Shown: positions 20,206 through 31,883 of the stretch, one piece after another
Layout: every line of letters starts with the position of its first letter
Numbering within the stretch: the stretch's first letter is position 1
NCBI RefSeq assembly: GCF_023078275.1
Contig: NC_062979.1
Span: forward strand, 16,721,848-16,785,847
Source of the DNA: Leguminivora glycinivorella
Taxonomy: Eukaryota > Arthropoda > Insecta > Lepidoptera > Tortricidae
DNA length: 64,000 nt
Reading direction: 5' to 3'
Notes under the pieces: generated by a model
What the model was told of the DNA's origin: nothing
The model's database searches: none
The model's input: the letters and a program-made list of their open reading frames with translations, nothing else
Program-made: the position numbers and the translations under genes

Positions 20206-22089
20206 TTCAATGGTTAAAATAATCATACTACTCATACTCATATTCATTTATTCATATTGTAACGCCATTTTACACGTCAAGATTTGATTTAAAAAAATAA
20301 TATTCATACAACAATAATACTTAGAGAATAAATAGACAGAAGATTGAAATTACAAAAAGTAAGGCAATATTCACATAAAAAATGCACAAAAATATTTTTC
20401 TAATTAGGTAATAAAAAAATTGTCATAAGTGTAGAACGGGTGCTCGACCAGCCAATTTTTTTAAGCGATAGGTAGGTACTTAAAGTTCGACACACTAGGC
20501 GCTTAAACCACATATTGCGGCAATTTATTATAGACGGCAGGGTCCATCACATGTGTTAATTTGACCGTAAATAGGATTTCGCCAATTTACGGTCGATACC
20601 TACTAACTTTCCGGCATTTCGAATGTTGTACTTGGAACACATGTTGTTAGTTTTGTCACAGAATATATGTATAATAGTACAAGTACAGAAGGCTCACTCC
20701 TTTGATGTTCACAAAATGACGCCATTCTAAATTCTTACCTACATTAACAAACGGACCGCACGCGAGCAGCCAACATTGAATTTTTCCCCTCACTAGGTCG
20801 GTAACACGTGTTTTGTCCTTTAATACCAGCGGGTAAAAACGCATTTTATCCACTAGTGGGTAAAGTAATTTGACCTTGAATAAAGTCAAATTAATTGCTT
20901 TAAAATTGATAAAAGTAGGTGAATCTAGTAATAAAGATCATTTTCATCACATTTGCTGTTTAAAGGTATCATTGCGTCTACGTGTACTGAAGCATAATGT
21001 ACTATTTTATTCCCAAGGGAATAATGGATTTAGTTTTAAAAATTAATATAATCCGTACAATACTTCAGGCAAAGGATGCTTCAATCTGCCAAGGATTTTT
21101 ATTGCACAACCAAAATTTTACTATTAAGCTGTAAAATATATTATACGGTACGAAAAATGCATTTTATTTATGTTTTACAATTATTTCAGTGTGTTTTGCA
21201 TTTATTTCGTAAAATTTAACTCAGATAAATTGTTATAATTTACAATCTGACAATATGCTCTCTACTCGCGCTTGACCGCGGGCTTACGCGAGCCACCCAC
21301 CGTTGCCTAGCAACGGAGAGTACAACAGATCAAAATAAAGTACAATTTTAGTTCAATTATATGATTTATATGCTTTTTTGAACGTTGCATTTAATTTATA
21401 TGCAGTATTTTCGTGTTTGTTTTCGTTCAAAAAGTGTTTGTCATCAAAAACAATGGATTTAATATGAATAATCTGATGTAGATCAAGATACACTACTGGT
21501 CGCGCCGCCGGTTGAAGGTTTTGCCTTATGACTGTTTCCTCTGTATTTTTCTCTCAAATGTGATGAAAAACATTGTGTGTAACTCGGGAAGTATGAATAT
21601 TACTAACTCGAGTCTTTAAATCGCTCCGGCAAGCCGTCGCGATTTAACTTACTCTCGTTAGTAATATTCAACTTCCTCCCCTTGTTGCACAATGTACTAT
21701 TACCACCTGTGGAACTACTGGAAGCCAGTGATAAACGCATTTTTTGCGTTATAGTTTCCTCGCTACAGTGAGGGGAAAAGTTTTGTGTTACACTCGGGTG
21801 CAAATGTATTTTACTTTTCGTGTGTTAAAAAACTCGCAAGTTCAGGATTCTATAAATAACTCGCAAGTTCATGATTCTATAAATAACTATTATACAAATA
21901 ACTATTATTTCACCGCGCGAAGGTCGTCGCCAATGAATGGGCCGCGAACTCGCGGCCGCTGACATGTACTTGTAGCGCGGCGATAGAATCGCGGAGTGAG
22001 CCGCCCCTGGTTTTGTATGCTGCCAAGTTCTCTCTTACATAAATGGCTACCTGCATGATAACTATTGCAGGCAGTGTAATGAGTGTAAG
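20206..22089. other. AT-rich intron sequence with unclassified repeats
   Basis: No gene is supported. The segment about 20800-20890 (CCAGCGGGTAAAAACGCATT, TATCCACTAGTGGGTAAAG) and about 21640-21960 (CTCGCTACAGTGAGGGGAAA, and CTCGCAAGTTC twice) look like old interspersed repeats of lepidopteran type, but I cannot delimit or classify them. Confidence 0.4.
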
Positions 22090-22680
22090 GATTCTTATTT
22101 TTAAAGAGTTCTTTGGCCGGAGTGTCTACTGTCTACAGGTACCTGAGCAACGATCCTGACAGCTCGTTTCTGAAAGCAAAAGACCCTCTCCCATTCAGCA
22201 CAACGTCCCCAGAGCTCCGCACCGTACTGTATTAATGAATGGACAGTGGCGAAATAGCATGTCCGGGCTACTTCTGGAGCCACAGACTTTGCAACTCGAC
22301 CTAAGGCAAAGCACGCACTGCCCCGACTACCACACGGTTTGTCTACTTGCTGGTCCCATTTTAAGCCCTGATCAATCTTTAAACCTAGGAAAGTAGTCGT
22401 GGATGCCTGTTCAAGTATTTTCCCATTAATTATGAACTATCAACGGCGTGGTCATGCGGCCCGAAAGATTAAAATGCACAAAGTGAGTCTTTTTGAGATT
22501 TAAAGCTAAGCCATTCCATGCGAACCATTGAGACAGCTGAGTTGTCGTTTCATTCAAGGCTCGCTGAAGACTTTCAGACGTTGGTGCAGTAACTATGGCA
22601 GCAACATCATCGGCATACATTAAAATGTTGGCAGCCTGTATCGCAACCGGTAGGTCGTTAAGGAGAAGTGAAAAGTATGT
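22090..22680 (-). pseudogene. Reverse transcriptase fragment of a non-LTR retrotransposon
   Basis: Read on the minus strand: YFSLLLNDLPVAIQAANILM, then YADDVAAIV (motif C), LNLKKTHFVHF (motif D) and, after the frame shifts near 22420, HSLIQYGAELWGRC and FCFQKRAVRIVAQV (thumb region). This is the central to C-terminal part of an APE-type RT. Both ends are missing and the frame is broken, so it is dead. Confidence 0.8.
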
Positions 22681-23584
22681 TAAATACTGACGATTCTTGC
22701 GCTACGCCCATATTAGTTGCCTCTGAGGGATCTGATCTTATTTTTTCACTATCCCCTACCACAATTGGTACTCATACATATAAGACTTGTCTAGAAGCAC
22801 AGTATAATAAAGAGTACTATCGTACAGTATGGCCACCCCCACTCCCCGCTGAAAGTGCCGCCAACCCCCTCTCGGTTACCTCACAGTTACCGCCTGTCAA
22901 TAACACGAACAGTCGACCTGTCATATTAAATTTCACGCATACAAGCATAGTACGTTCACCTACACGATCTAAGACTGTGTGCTAGGAATGCGCCTCTTTC
23001 ATATATTTGATCCCCAGTGTCCGAGGTGTGCTAAGAAGCAAAGAAGATCGAGTATTATAGAGTTAGAATCAAAGTAAAATGTGTAATCACAGTGCATAGA
23101 CTGCCATCTCTCGACGTAGGCTTAAGACTTTTGAACCTCAGTTTTGACAATTTGGCCCATATTCTAAGCTTAATATGTTTTAAATTTTCAAATATTAATA
23201 TTAGCGCCATCTAGCTGAGCCCTTCTTCTGTGTGGTACTGAGGTAAGTAAGTTTTATTCTTAGACTTTATCTGTCTATACGGAGTTATATATGTCTTTGA
23301 CTAGAAGTATAGGTACTCTAATGAGTATTATTGTATTTAGCGCCGTCTCTCGGCAAAATTTACTAAGTAATTTACGCGACTTGAGACTTGTGCGAACCTT
23401 TAGGCATGGAAAGTCACATGAAAAGTTGTCGAAACTAATAATAGATGGCGCTGCATTTGAATTTCTTGACTGATAACTCTAATACTAAATTGAATATACT
23501 CTAAGGTAGAGCAGAGTCTAACTGGGGAATTACCTCCGCTTTACAAAAGACCGCAGTCAAGTAGCACTAGACTTTACTCATTGT
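22681..23584. other. Unclassified segment with one open frame
   Basis: A plus-strand frame of 105 codons (22668-22985) begins close to the RT fragment boundary and lacks any domain I recognise. The remainder includes short words common in lepidopteran repeats (TAGCGCCATCTAGC at about 23201). No gene is supported. Confidence 0.3.
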
Positions 23585-23910
23585 TGTGTTCCTGCCGGTG
23601 AGTAAGGCAGCCAGAGCTCAACGAGGGTGCGGTATGCTGACGACTGGAGGACCTACGGAAGTAATTAGGACAATAGATCCTTCCTCCTTCCTCCTTCCTT
23701 CCTTCCTTCCTTCCTTCCTTCCTCCTCCTTCCTTCGGTCCTTTGAGTCGTCAGCACCCAGGCCCCTTCTAAGTACAGGTTTGTACAAGTTTCTAATGAGT
23801 CGAGTCGGCAACGCACATGTGCCACTCCTTGAGTGGCAGGCGTCCATATGTAACAGTGACCGCTTTCCATCAGGCGGACCGTATGCATGTTTGCCACCTA
23901 CGTGGTACAA
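23585..23910. repeat. Unclassified repeat fragment containing a CCTT microsatellite
   Basis: A pyrimidine microsatellite (TTCC/CCTCC units) occupies about 23680-23735. The flanks on the minus strand give open frames (GGKHAYGPPDGKRSLLHMD, SRSGTCALPTRLIRNLYK) that look like part of a repeated element, but I cannot assign it. Confidence 0.45.
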
Positions 23911-24107
23911 AAAAAACTCTCGACGAATTCACCTTAAACATTAAAAACTAAATCAAAATCGATTGATTCGTTCGGGAGTATGATGCCAGACAGACATGTC
24001 AAGCGTCAAACCTATTATTATTATAACACTCCGTCGTTTTTGCGTTGGTAGTAAAAAACATGAAACCTCCTTCAAAACTATAATAAAACACAACTTTCTA
24101 TGAAAAT

Positions 24108-24998
24108 CGGTCAAGTGCGAGTCGGATTTCGACATTTCCATACAAAAAGGTCATGAGCGCCTGACGACATGTGATAGCAACGTACACTAGATTTGTACTT
24201 TCAAAAATTTGAGTACATTTTGGAAACTATAAGAGATAGAGCAAATAGACTTCAGATTTTGGTTGTCGGTGGCACAATTTTTTTGTTTTCATATATATAC
24301 ACCATTTTTAGTGCAGTTCTAAACAGTCTTAAGCGCCTCTTTTTTAGTAGGAACTTAAGTCATTTTGGCAAATGATTAAAGTTTTTAACAATTTCTAAAC
24401 AGAAATGAATTTCTTTCTATCTGTCCATGGCGCTCACAAAATTTCAAAACATTTAGTAAGTACTTGCAGCGGCAGTGAGTGAAAATCTCAATTTGAGTTT
24501 TTTTCTCTGTCCGACTTACGCTTGACTGTAGATTTCTAATAGGTTTTCCTGTAATTGACAGGTAGAGGGCTATCTCGTGTATTTTTTTGAAAATTTTACG
24601 CTAAGTAGTTTCGGAGATAAGGGGGGGGAATGGTCATTTTTTGCTTATTTTCTTAAATTACTTCTAAATTACCAAAATAAAAACTATAAAAAAAATATAT
24701 TTGAGATGCTTATAAAATGCTCTTTCATTTGATATGTAACACAATATAGTTCTAATAACTTTGATTTTTAGTTTTCAATTTTACCCCCCAAAAGTGCCCC
24801 CTATGATTAAATTTCGTTTAATTTCATTTAATTATATTACATGTCCATCTTTGGGCCACAGGTTTACATACGTGTGCCAAATTTCAAGTAAATCGGTCTA
24901 GTAGTTTCGGAGAAATCGGCTGTGACAGAGGGACAGACAGACACGCGAGTGATCCTATAAGGGTTCCGTTTTTCCTCTTTGAGGTACGGAACCCTAAA
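24108..24998 (+). repeat. Full-length-like GGTTCCGTA interspersed repeat
   Basis: Starts CGGTCAAGTGCGAGTCGGAT and ends GGTACGGAACCCTAAAAA, with the usual lepidopteran tail words (AATCGGTCTAGTAGTTTCGG, GACAGACAGACACGCGAG, AAGGGTTCCG). The ends GGGTTCCG and CGGAACCCT form a terminal inverted motif. No coding capacity recognised. Confidence 0.7.
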
Positions 24999-25123
24999 AA
25001 TCTAGATATTTATTTTAATACTAACTCGGTGATATGGATTCTCAACACCAAAGCTAAGGGTTTCACGGTAGTTTTTATGAATATCATGAAACGTCTTGTG
25101 GTGAATAACTTGATTATCTACTG

Positions 25124-25129
<6 letters not shown>

Positions 25130-25154
<25 letters not shown>

Positions 25155-25277
25155 TTAGCCTGATTCTACCCTTCGGGTGTAGGCCAACGCGCCACTCGTC
25201 ACGGTTTTGTGCTATCTGTAGCCACTTCTTCCCAGCAGTCTTTTTGATATCGTCCGCCCAACGCATCTGCGGTCTGT
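25130..25277 (-). pseudogene. C-terminal tail of an RT-type retrotransposon next to a CT microsatellite
   Basis: The minus-strand frame reads PQMRWADDIKKTAGKKWLQI, then AQNRDEWRVG and HPKGRIR. The W-DDIKK-AG-W-QxAQxRxxW signature is the extreme C-terminus of RTE/craniofacial-development-like retrotransposon polymerases. It is followed directly by (CT)n at 25130-25155. Only about 40 codons remain. Confidence 0.8.
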
Positions 25278-25700
25278 GTTTCTACTGTGATATAAATGTT
25301 AACATCATTCAGATACTTATCACTACATGTAAGATACTTGTCTTGTTAAGGACTTACGTAAAAGCTCCGAGTCTGCCTAAAACGCTCCGCCTTCTTTCCC
25401 AGCGAGTCTTCGTAAGAACGTCTGTACGAATAAAAGACACATTATGTAAACATGTTATTTATGGAAATACTTTATAAACTGAAATTTGGAGTAGGCGCAG
25501 CGCAGGTATTTCAAACTCATGTTCAGGTTCAGTTACGGCACAGATCATTTAATACTGCAGGGATAGAAATGGTCTTACTACTACGCATTGTATGTTAATT
25601 TTGGGCGGCATTGGCAGGGAAATTACATTGATTATGTCGGCAATTATATGTCGGCAAGTACGACAATTACAATATACAATAGTGCGGAAATCCATGTTAA

Positions 25701-25776
25701 TCATAAACTAGAACATTCCTTTGCTAATCCGCGAATAGCTATTCGCGGATTAGCAAAGGAATGTTCTAGTTTATGA
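25701..25776. repeat. Perfect 38-bp-arm palindrome
   Basis: From TCATAAACTAGAACATTCCT to its exact reverse complement, with no spacer, centred at GCGAATAG/CTATTCGC (25738/25739). A perfect cruciform-capable palindrome of 76 bp is rarely stable for long, so it is probably a young MITE or a recent rearrangement. Confidence 0.85.
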
Positions 25777-26429
25777 TGATAGACGGTGTCATTATGTGAT
25801 GAAACAGTTTATGTTATTTATTTACTTTGATTATTTGGTAAATATTAGGCAATATAACCGACCCACTGATAAAATCAAACAGGAAACCTGGTGAAATTAC
25901 ATTTAATATTTAGTCAGTCGCAAAAAGGTGCACTAAAATAAGCATAACATGTTTTCGCTATACGGGTATTTATGTTATACATATTTAATAAGAAAATTAC
26001 CTATTTGTATATAAGTAGTACCCCTAATTAATTAGTCTGTGGTAATTCGTGGAATAAGTATATAAAAATATTCATTTACGTAAAATGCAAGTACACAACC
26101 TAATGAATAAATAGTTTTAAGACTTTGTAATTATACCAGATTTATTATATAAGCATCTTTTTTTTAACTTATTAAAAGCACCTACGGAATTACGAGTGTA
26201 AGTTAATTTTCATATCGCCGATCGATAGCCGAGCCAAGGGGAGGGCGAAATAAAATGATTGATTTAGTAAGCCTCTCTTTAATAAGCCGTGGCACAAACC
26301 AGAATAAAGCTACTCAAGTATCAAGATCTTTAGTGTGTATAATTACGTAACAGTGTTGCCAGCATAGCGTATACTCTAAAGTTTAGAGTCTAAACTCTAA
26401 CTAATCTAACAACAAAATTAAAATTTTGA

Positions 26430-26625
26430 AAAAAAAAATTGGACCGATTTTCATTAAACGTGGCTAAGCACTCTCCCGACTAATTCAGCTTTCAAACAAA
26501 AAAAAACTAAATCTTAAGCGGTTCATCCGTCCGGGAGCTACGATGCCACAGACAGAGACACACACACAGACAAACAAACAGACACGTCAAATTTATAAAA
26601 CACCCCGTCGTTTTTGCGTCTGGGG
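26430..26625 (+). repeat. 3' end of a lepidopteran interspersed repeat (CCCCGTCGTTTTTGCGTC type)
   Basis: Contains GGACCGATTTTCATTAAACG, a CA/GA-rich stretch (ACAGACAGAGACACACACAC) and the ending CCCCGTCGTTTTTGCGTC. A fragment of the same family is at about 23975-24050. Confidence 0.55.
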
Positions 26626-26758
26626 TTAAACTTTTTTAACGACGACAGTGCCATCAATTCTCATAACTCTTCTCTTTCCAAACAAACTCTATTTATAATT
26701 AAGCCACGTACTCTCTCCTGCTCGTTCCTACATACACACGTGCGCTACATAGCGTTAC

Positions 26759-26906
26759 GGTGCTGTTACACGGGCAACACAATTTCCAGCAACTCACATA
26801 CCATTGCCGCGTTTGTTCAATACGCACCAACTGTCTCTGGAGCAAACGCTGCAATGGTAGGTACTTATGTGAATTTCTGGCAATGTGTTGCCCGTGTAAC
26901 AGCACC
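26759..26906. repeat. MITE with ~60-bp inverted repeats
   Basis: Termini GGTGCTGTTACACGGGCAAC and GTTGCCCGTGTAACAGCACC are exact reverse complements; similarity continues through AATTTCC-AGCAACTCACAT and ATGTGAATTTCTGG. 148 bp, non-coding. It lies about 90 bp from the host exon at 26999-27138. Confidence 0.85.
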
Positions 26907-26998
26907 TTTACAGTCATGTCCACTCGCCTGTGCCTTGTTCCGAGAGTTCAACTGACACACACCGATGTTATAGATGCTTACAAACAGATATAAACCAC

Positions 26999-27138
26999 GT
27001 ACATGTAACTCTCTTCTGCTCGCTCCTCATCCTTGATGAGGCCGATGACCCGGGCGCGGGTGTCGCGCGCCGCCTGCAGGGCCTCCGCCAAGCCCTCGCA
27101 CTGGTGTTTCAGCTGCGTACGTTTCGCTGTCAGTCGAA
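26999..27138 (-). CDS. Internal exon of host coiled-coil protein gene (exon D), 3' edge uncertain
   Basis: Minus-strand exon after a good acceptor (ACCTCTCAATGTTTCGCAG at 27139-27157). In the phase left by the exon at 56765-56882 it reads LTAKRTQLKHQCEGLAEALQ, then AARDTRARVIGLIKDEERAE, a clear coiled coil in GC-rich codons unlike the surrounding AT-rich intron. The donor is not strong. GTGGTT at 26998 would give phase 0 and match the next exon; GTTACA at 27009 would not. Another small exon before 10071 could also exist. Function unknown. Confidence 0.6.
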
Positions 27139-28114
27139 CTGCGAAACATTGAGAGGTATTTTGAAGTTGAGAGACAAGATACTTAAGAGTTGAAAATGTT
27201 TTGGTGGAGCAATTTGGTTAAATGTCTTGTAATACCTGATTTATAATAACTTAAGTAAATACAACGTAATATAAAGTGAGAAGATATTCTCACGAACAAG
27301 TTAGAACAAAATTGCTCACTTTAGATATACTTTTCGGCGTTCGCCATACAAACGTAGGGTTAATTTTGCTCACTGCATGCATTATTGCTATGCCAATGGA
27401 CCTCCAGAAGACCTGATCACCCTTAGCGACGAGGCCAATAAATGGCTGATTGGACTTAATTTTAAACCTATGAATGTTTCTGTTCTTTGCCATTACGACT
27501 AAAAAAAAATATTTTCAATATTTTAAAACTAATCAATGTAGTTTATAGCTATGCCCTGATCTAATTGATCAAAGTAATAACATAAGTCTGCGATTTATGT
27601 ATTCGGGCCGATTTTTGAGTCTCACGCGTTCGAATTCAGAAAATTGTCACTGAAAATAATAAGCAAGTCACCGTTTTCAACCGGTATTTTAGTGACAAAA
27701 TCCCGTATGCGAGATTCAAAAATCGCCCTCATTGACCGTGACCAGATTCTATGATTAATTTTAGATCAGATTGAAGCCAATTTTTTCCTAGTTAAAAGTC
27801 TGGACGAGCCTTTAAGCTGATCGGATAAACTTACCATAAACTCAGTAAAAAATGTCTTGACCTTTTTTAAGGATATAATTTAAGAATCTGAATAATTTAA
27901 CTTTGTAATTCAATGTGTCGTTAAAAATCTAATTTAGGTATATTCAATTCGGTTCAAATATTAGGAACTGAGTCACGCGCGTAGCATACTTCTTGGGAAT
28001 AAATCAAAACTGCGGATTAATGTCCAAAATTAGGCCTTTAGTTTTGGAACATTTTCAATACGGATAAGTGTGTCATACAATTAAGTGTGTCTGGCTTTAA
28101 CCAAAGATTACAAT
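27139..28114. other. Intron sequence, no gene seen
   Basis: AT-rich with no supported coding sequence. A 67-codon minus-strand frame at 27290-27493 shows no recognisable domain and is left unassigned. Confidence 0.4.
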
Positions 28115-28270
28115 ACAATACAATACAAATATTCTTTATTGTTCACCAATATAACAAGATTACATCACATAATTTTAATTAACTATGGTAGACAACAGGC
28201 GGTCTTATCGCTAAAGAGCGATCTCTTCCAGACAACCTTTGGGTAGTGGAGACAAGACACAAAAAACAAC
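28115..28270 (-). repeat. 3' end of a non-LTR element, TTCTTTATTG type (minus strand)
   Basis: The blocks ATTCTTTATTGTTCACCA and AGGCGGTCTTATCGCTAA-AGAGCGATCTCTTCCAGACA recur at 55897-56020 (as AAGAAGCGATCTCTACCAGA). On the minus strand this is the AATAAAGAAT 3' end of a LINE, shared with a SINE there. 5'-truncated. Confidence 0.65.
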
Positions 28271-29363
28271 TTTGAGTAGGTGATGCAGTGAGTGATAGAA
28301 AACGTCAAATAATCTTAATACTAATAAACATACATAAATAGGAATTAAAATAAACCTAAATATACCGTACATATATAAATACTATAACAACACAGCTACG
28401 AATGTACATAGATCAAAAACAATGCGGCCAATAGCGATAGAGGAAAATGAAACAGGACCATCAATAAATATTGTATTATGGAATAGATAAATAATGTTCT
28501 TTTACTTGACTTTTAAAAATGTGAAGAGACTTAGCATGCCTGCCTGCCTGAACTGCCTGGAAAGTAAGATTATGGATTTAGTAGATATATCCATCCCATC
28601 CCATACAAAAAAATGCGACCGCCTAAAACCCCACCAAAAGTAGATGGCGTCACTACAAATGTCAACTTGCCTTGAGACCACTGTTAGATGGCGTTAAGTG
28701 TCACTTTCGAGACATAAATCTTTAAAAGAATGCTTTGATTAAAGTAAAATAGCGGAAGATACGGCACGTCATACTAATTGTCAGCTAATAAATGGCACTA
28801 CACACTACTACATACAAGCAGACACACACAGCTATGTAAATTTACGCTATTGAACGACAGAGACACACCGATTTATTCCGACGGTAGTGTGAACGAGACA
28901 AACGCGCGCATCGAGAAGAGCCTCTTTCCTAGAGTCATGTCAAAGCTCTTTAATAAAGATTTAAAAAAAAGAAATGTCATTGCAAATAATCAAGAAGCGT
29001 CAGCAGACAAATTGGAGTATAAGAATTATGCAACATATTTTTTATGAAAACAAAATAAATTACGTATTATTTATTACTTTACTATTTTGCACTGTGGAGC
29101 GATGTTTGGTTTGGTGTAAGTAGGGTTACCAAAAAAAAAACATAATTGCAAGTATATTTTTTAATATTTATTACGTCTTATTTTTAAACTAAATTATGAA
29201 CTTATTCACCAAAATTTAGATGAGTCACTTTTTGCCACAACTGTCAACAATATCTTATTTGATACAGACATTAGAAAAAAGCGCGTGGAGTTCCTCCGCG
29301 TGAAAGAAATGAAATTTCGTAAAATTGAGATGAAAATATAAGAGCTTGATGACATGTATCTCA
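28271..29363. other. Intron sequence with no assigned element
   Basis: No gene supported. About 28735-28772 (TTTGATTAAAGTAAAATAGC, GGAAGATACGGCACGTCA) is an inverted match to 33484-33524. A frame of 89 codons at 28778-29047 has no recognised domain. Confidence 0.35.
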
Positions 29364-30411
29364 CTTAGGGTTGCAAAAAATACGGTTTTTTCTGGCTTAA
29401 AACAAACATGAAAAAAAACCGTGAAAAAAAAAGTTTTTTTTCTGGAGTATTTTTTTTCTAAAGTACGAAATCTCAAAATTTGCAAAGCAGTTAATACTTT
29501 TATACGTTTTTTTAGACTTTATGTTAACTATTAAACGAATTTTATCAAATTACTTTAAGTTCTGGTCTTATAAAAGTAACATTTACGAAATCTGTAGTTG
29601 GTAGTTATCACTATTTACTGTTGGCACGACCGCCTCTCCACGCTGCACGTAGCATCGGGGATTCCCCAATAAACGTTTGTATACTGAATGTTAATCGTAT
29701 TAAAATGTACGTTATTGTTATTGAAACACGTTACAAGTCACGAAAAACCGTTATTGTCGAATTATTTGTTCATGTGAAAAACCGGCCAAGAGCGTGTCGG
29801 GCCACGCTCAGTGTAGGGTTCCGTAGTTTTCCGTATTTTTCTCAAAAACTACTGAACCTATCAAGTTCAAAACAATTTTCCTAGAAAGTCTTTATAAAGT
29901 TCTACTTTTGTGATTTTTTTCATATTTTTTAAACATATGGTTCAAAAGTTAGAGGGGGGGGGACGCACTTTTTTTTCCTTTAGAAGCGATTATTTCCGAA
30001 AATATTAATATTATCAAAAAACAGTCTTTGTAAACCCTTATTCATTTTTAAATACCTATCCAACAATATATCACACGTTGGGGTTAGACTGAAAAAAAAT
30101 ATCATCCCCCACTTTACATGTAGGGGGGGTACCCTAATAAAACATTTTTTTCCATTTTTTATTTTTGCACTTTGTTGGCGTGATTGATATACATATTGGT
30201 ACCAAAAATCAGCTTTCTAATGCTAACGGTTACTGAGATTATCCGCGGACGGACGGACGGACGGACGGACAGACAGACATGGCGAAACTATAAGGGTTCC
30301 TAGTTGACTACGGAACCCTAAAAACATATTTAGAAAAAATATCATAATGCTCGGTTTTTTTTTTCATAATTCTGAAAAAAAAAACATTTGGTTTTTTTAT
30401 TTGCAACCCTA
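29364..30411. mobile_element. TAGGGTTGC-ended DNA element with a nested interspersed repeat
   Basis: Left end TTAGGGTTGCAAAAAATACG and right end ATTTGCAACCCTAA form terminal inverted repeats, followed inward by long A/T runs with CCGTG or CCGAG. About half of its length (29778-30326) is a different repeat inserted inside. No transposase seen. Confidence 0.6.
29778..30326 (+). repeat. GGTTCCGTA interspersed repeat nested in a DNA element
   Basis: Begins AAACCGGCCAAGAGCGTGTC, includes GTAGGGTTCCGTAG, a GGAC/GACA microsatellite at about 30246-30278, and ends TACGGAACCCTAAAAA. Same family as 24108-24998 but a different subfamily in the middle. Confidence 0.75.
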
Positions 30412-31073
30412 ATCACACTATTATAACTCACAACACACTATTACTTTTTGAAAATAGAATAGATGGCAGAAATTGATGGAACTAAAATAGTGACCTCATA
30501 TTTTTTCTTTAAGACAAACTTTATTAAAATTGCTTACGATAGGGTATTTTCCTATACTTAGAATAATAGTTATTTACAAAACTTTTCCCCTCACTATAGC
30601 GAGAAAAGTCGAGGCGTCCAGTCTGGCTCTTGTCGTTGTTTACGCACTACAATACGCCTTTTGTGTCTGACAAGTTCATCTCCAGGAAAACTAGAAAACA
30701 AATAAACATATTTGGTGCGAGTGAAATAAAAAAAAATCTTGTTGATAAGGCAAGCATTTTTGCAACAAACTTTAGTTGATCATCATTTTATTATTTGTAA
30801 ATAAAAATAACAAAATAATGTACTACTAAAGTTTGTTGCAAAAATGAGGTCAAATATTATTTAACAAAAAAATAATAGGCTACTTGACTCTTTTTCAAAA
30901 TATGTCTTATATTATTAATTACTGTCTAATTAAACGAAAAAAAATAGTACCATATTTTATTACGACTTAAAAACCCGCAAAAAAATATTTAAAGTTTACT
31001 TTTACTTCATCAGGCAAAAACAACATCAGCTATATTAATCTATAGAATATCTACAAGTATAAGAATAGATACA
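30412..31073. other. AT-rich intron sequence, no gene seen
   Basis: Short words such as TTTTCCCCTCACTATAGCGA also occur near 21770 in inverted form, suggesting old repeats. Nothing codes. A local inverted repeat GCAAGCATTTTTGCAACAAAC / GTTTGTTGCAAAAATG spans about 30750-30845. Confidence 0.35.
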
Positions 31074-31883
31074 AGTCTCTTTTATTTCGGAAATTCGATT
31101 AAAGACATTATAGACCAGGCTCAGGCCGACCTTAATCTACTTAATGAATGGTTTCAGAAAAACCTTTTGACAATAAACATAAATAAAACAAACTATATAC
31201 TTTTCGTCGCTAAAAATAAAAAAGTTTCCGGTCATGAACCTTTAAAAATAAACAATAAAGTCATCAAAAAGGTCGACAAAGAAAAATATCTTGGCCTTGT
31301 ATTGGACAAAAATCTAAATTGGAAGAGTCACATCGAAAAAATTAAGTCGAAAATAACATCATTAACAGGAGCACTCCGAAAGAATGCCCAATGTTATCCA
31401 AAACAAGTAAAATATACAATCTATAACAGTCTGATACAACCCCACATTAACTATCTCATTGAAATTTGGGGATCGGCCGCAAAGTGTCACCTCAATTTGG
31501 TACAAATAGCCCAAAATAAGTTAATAAAAGCACTATTTCAATACGATTACCGCACACCAACAAAAAAAGTCTATGCAGAAACAGGCATAATGAATATTCG
31601 CCAAACGTATATATACAACACATGCATTTTAATCAGAAAAGTCATTAATAATAATATACACGTGCAAATTGGTTTCACAAAAAAACAACATCACCAAAAG
31701 ATTAAATTAAGAAATGCCAATGACCTTGTATTGCGTACGCCAAGGACTAACTACGGGAGAAAATGCATTCTCTACGATGGCGCAAAGTTATATAACGACC
31801 TACCAGCAAAGCTAAAGGAATCAAAAACTTTATACATATTTAAAAATGACTTAAAAAAGCACATCAAAGTAAAAATAAATTAA
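31074..31883 (+). pseudogene. C-terminal half of a non-LTR retrotransposon reverse transcriptase
   Basis: The frame is open from 31074 (SLFYFGNSIKDIIDQAQADL, LNEWFQKNLLTININKTNYI) to TAA at 31881-31883. Motif D (NINKTNYILF), motif E (KYLGLVLDKNLNWKSHIEKI) and the thumb-like region (YTIYNSLIQPHINYLIEIWG, QIAQNKLIKALF) are present. The end is YIFKNDLKKHIKVKIN. Motif C (YADD) and everything upstream are missing. Codon use is strongly A-rich. The surviving part has no stop or frameshift, so loss of the front was probably 5' truncation at insertion. Confidence 0.85.

Noticed and set aside
28778..29047. 89-codon plus-strand ORF as a gene
   Set aside because: No domain, low-complexity ending and no supporting signals; falls in repeat-rich intron.
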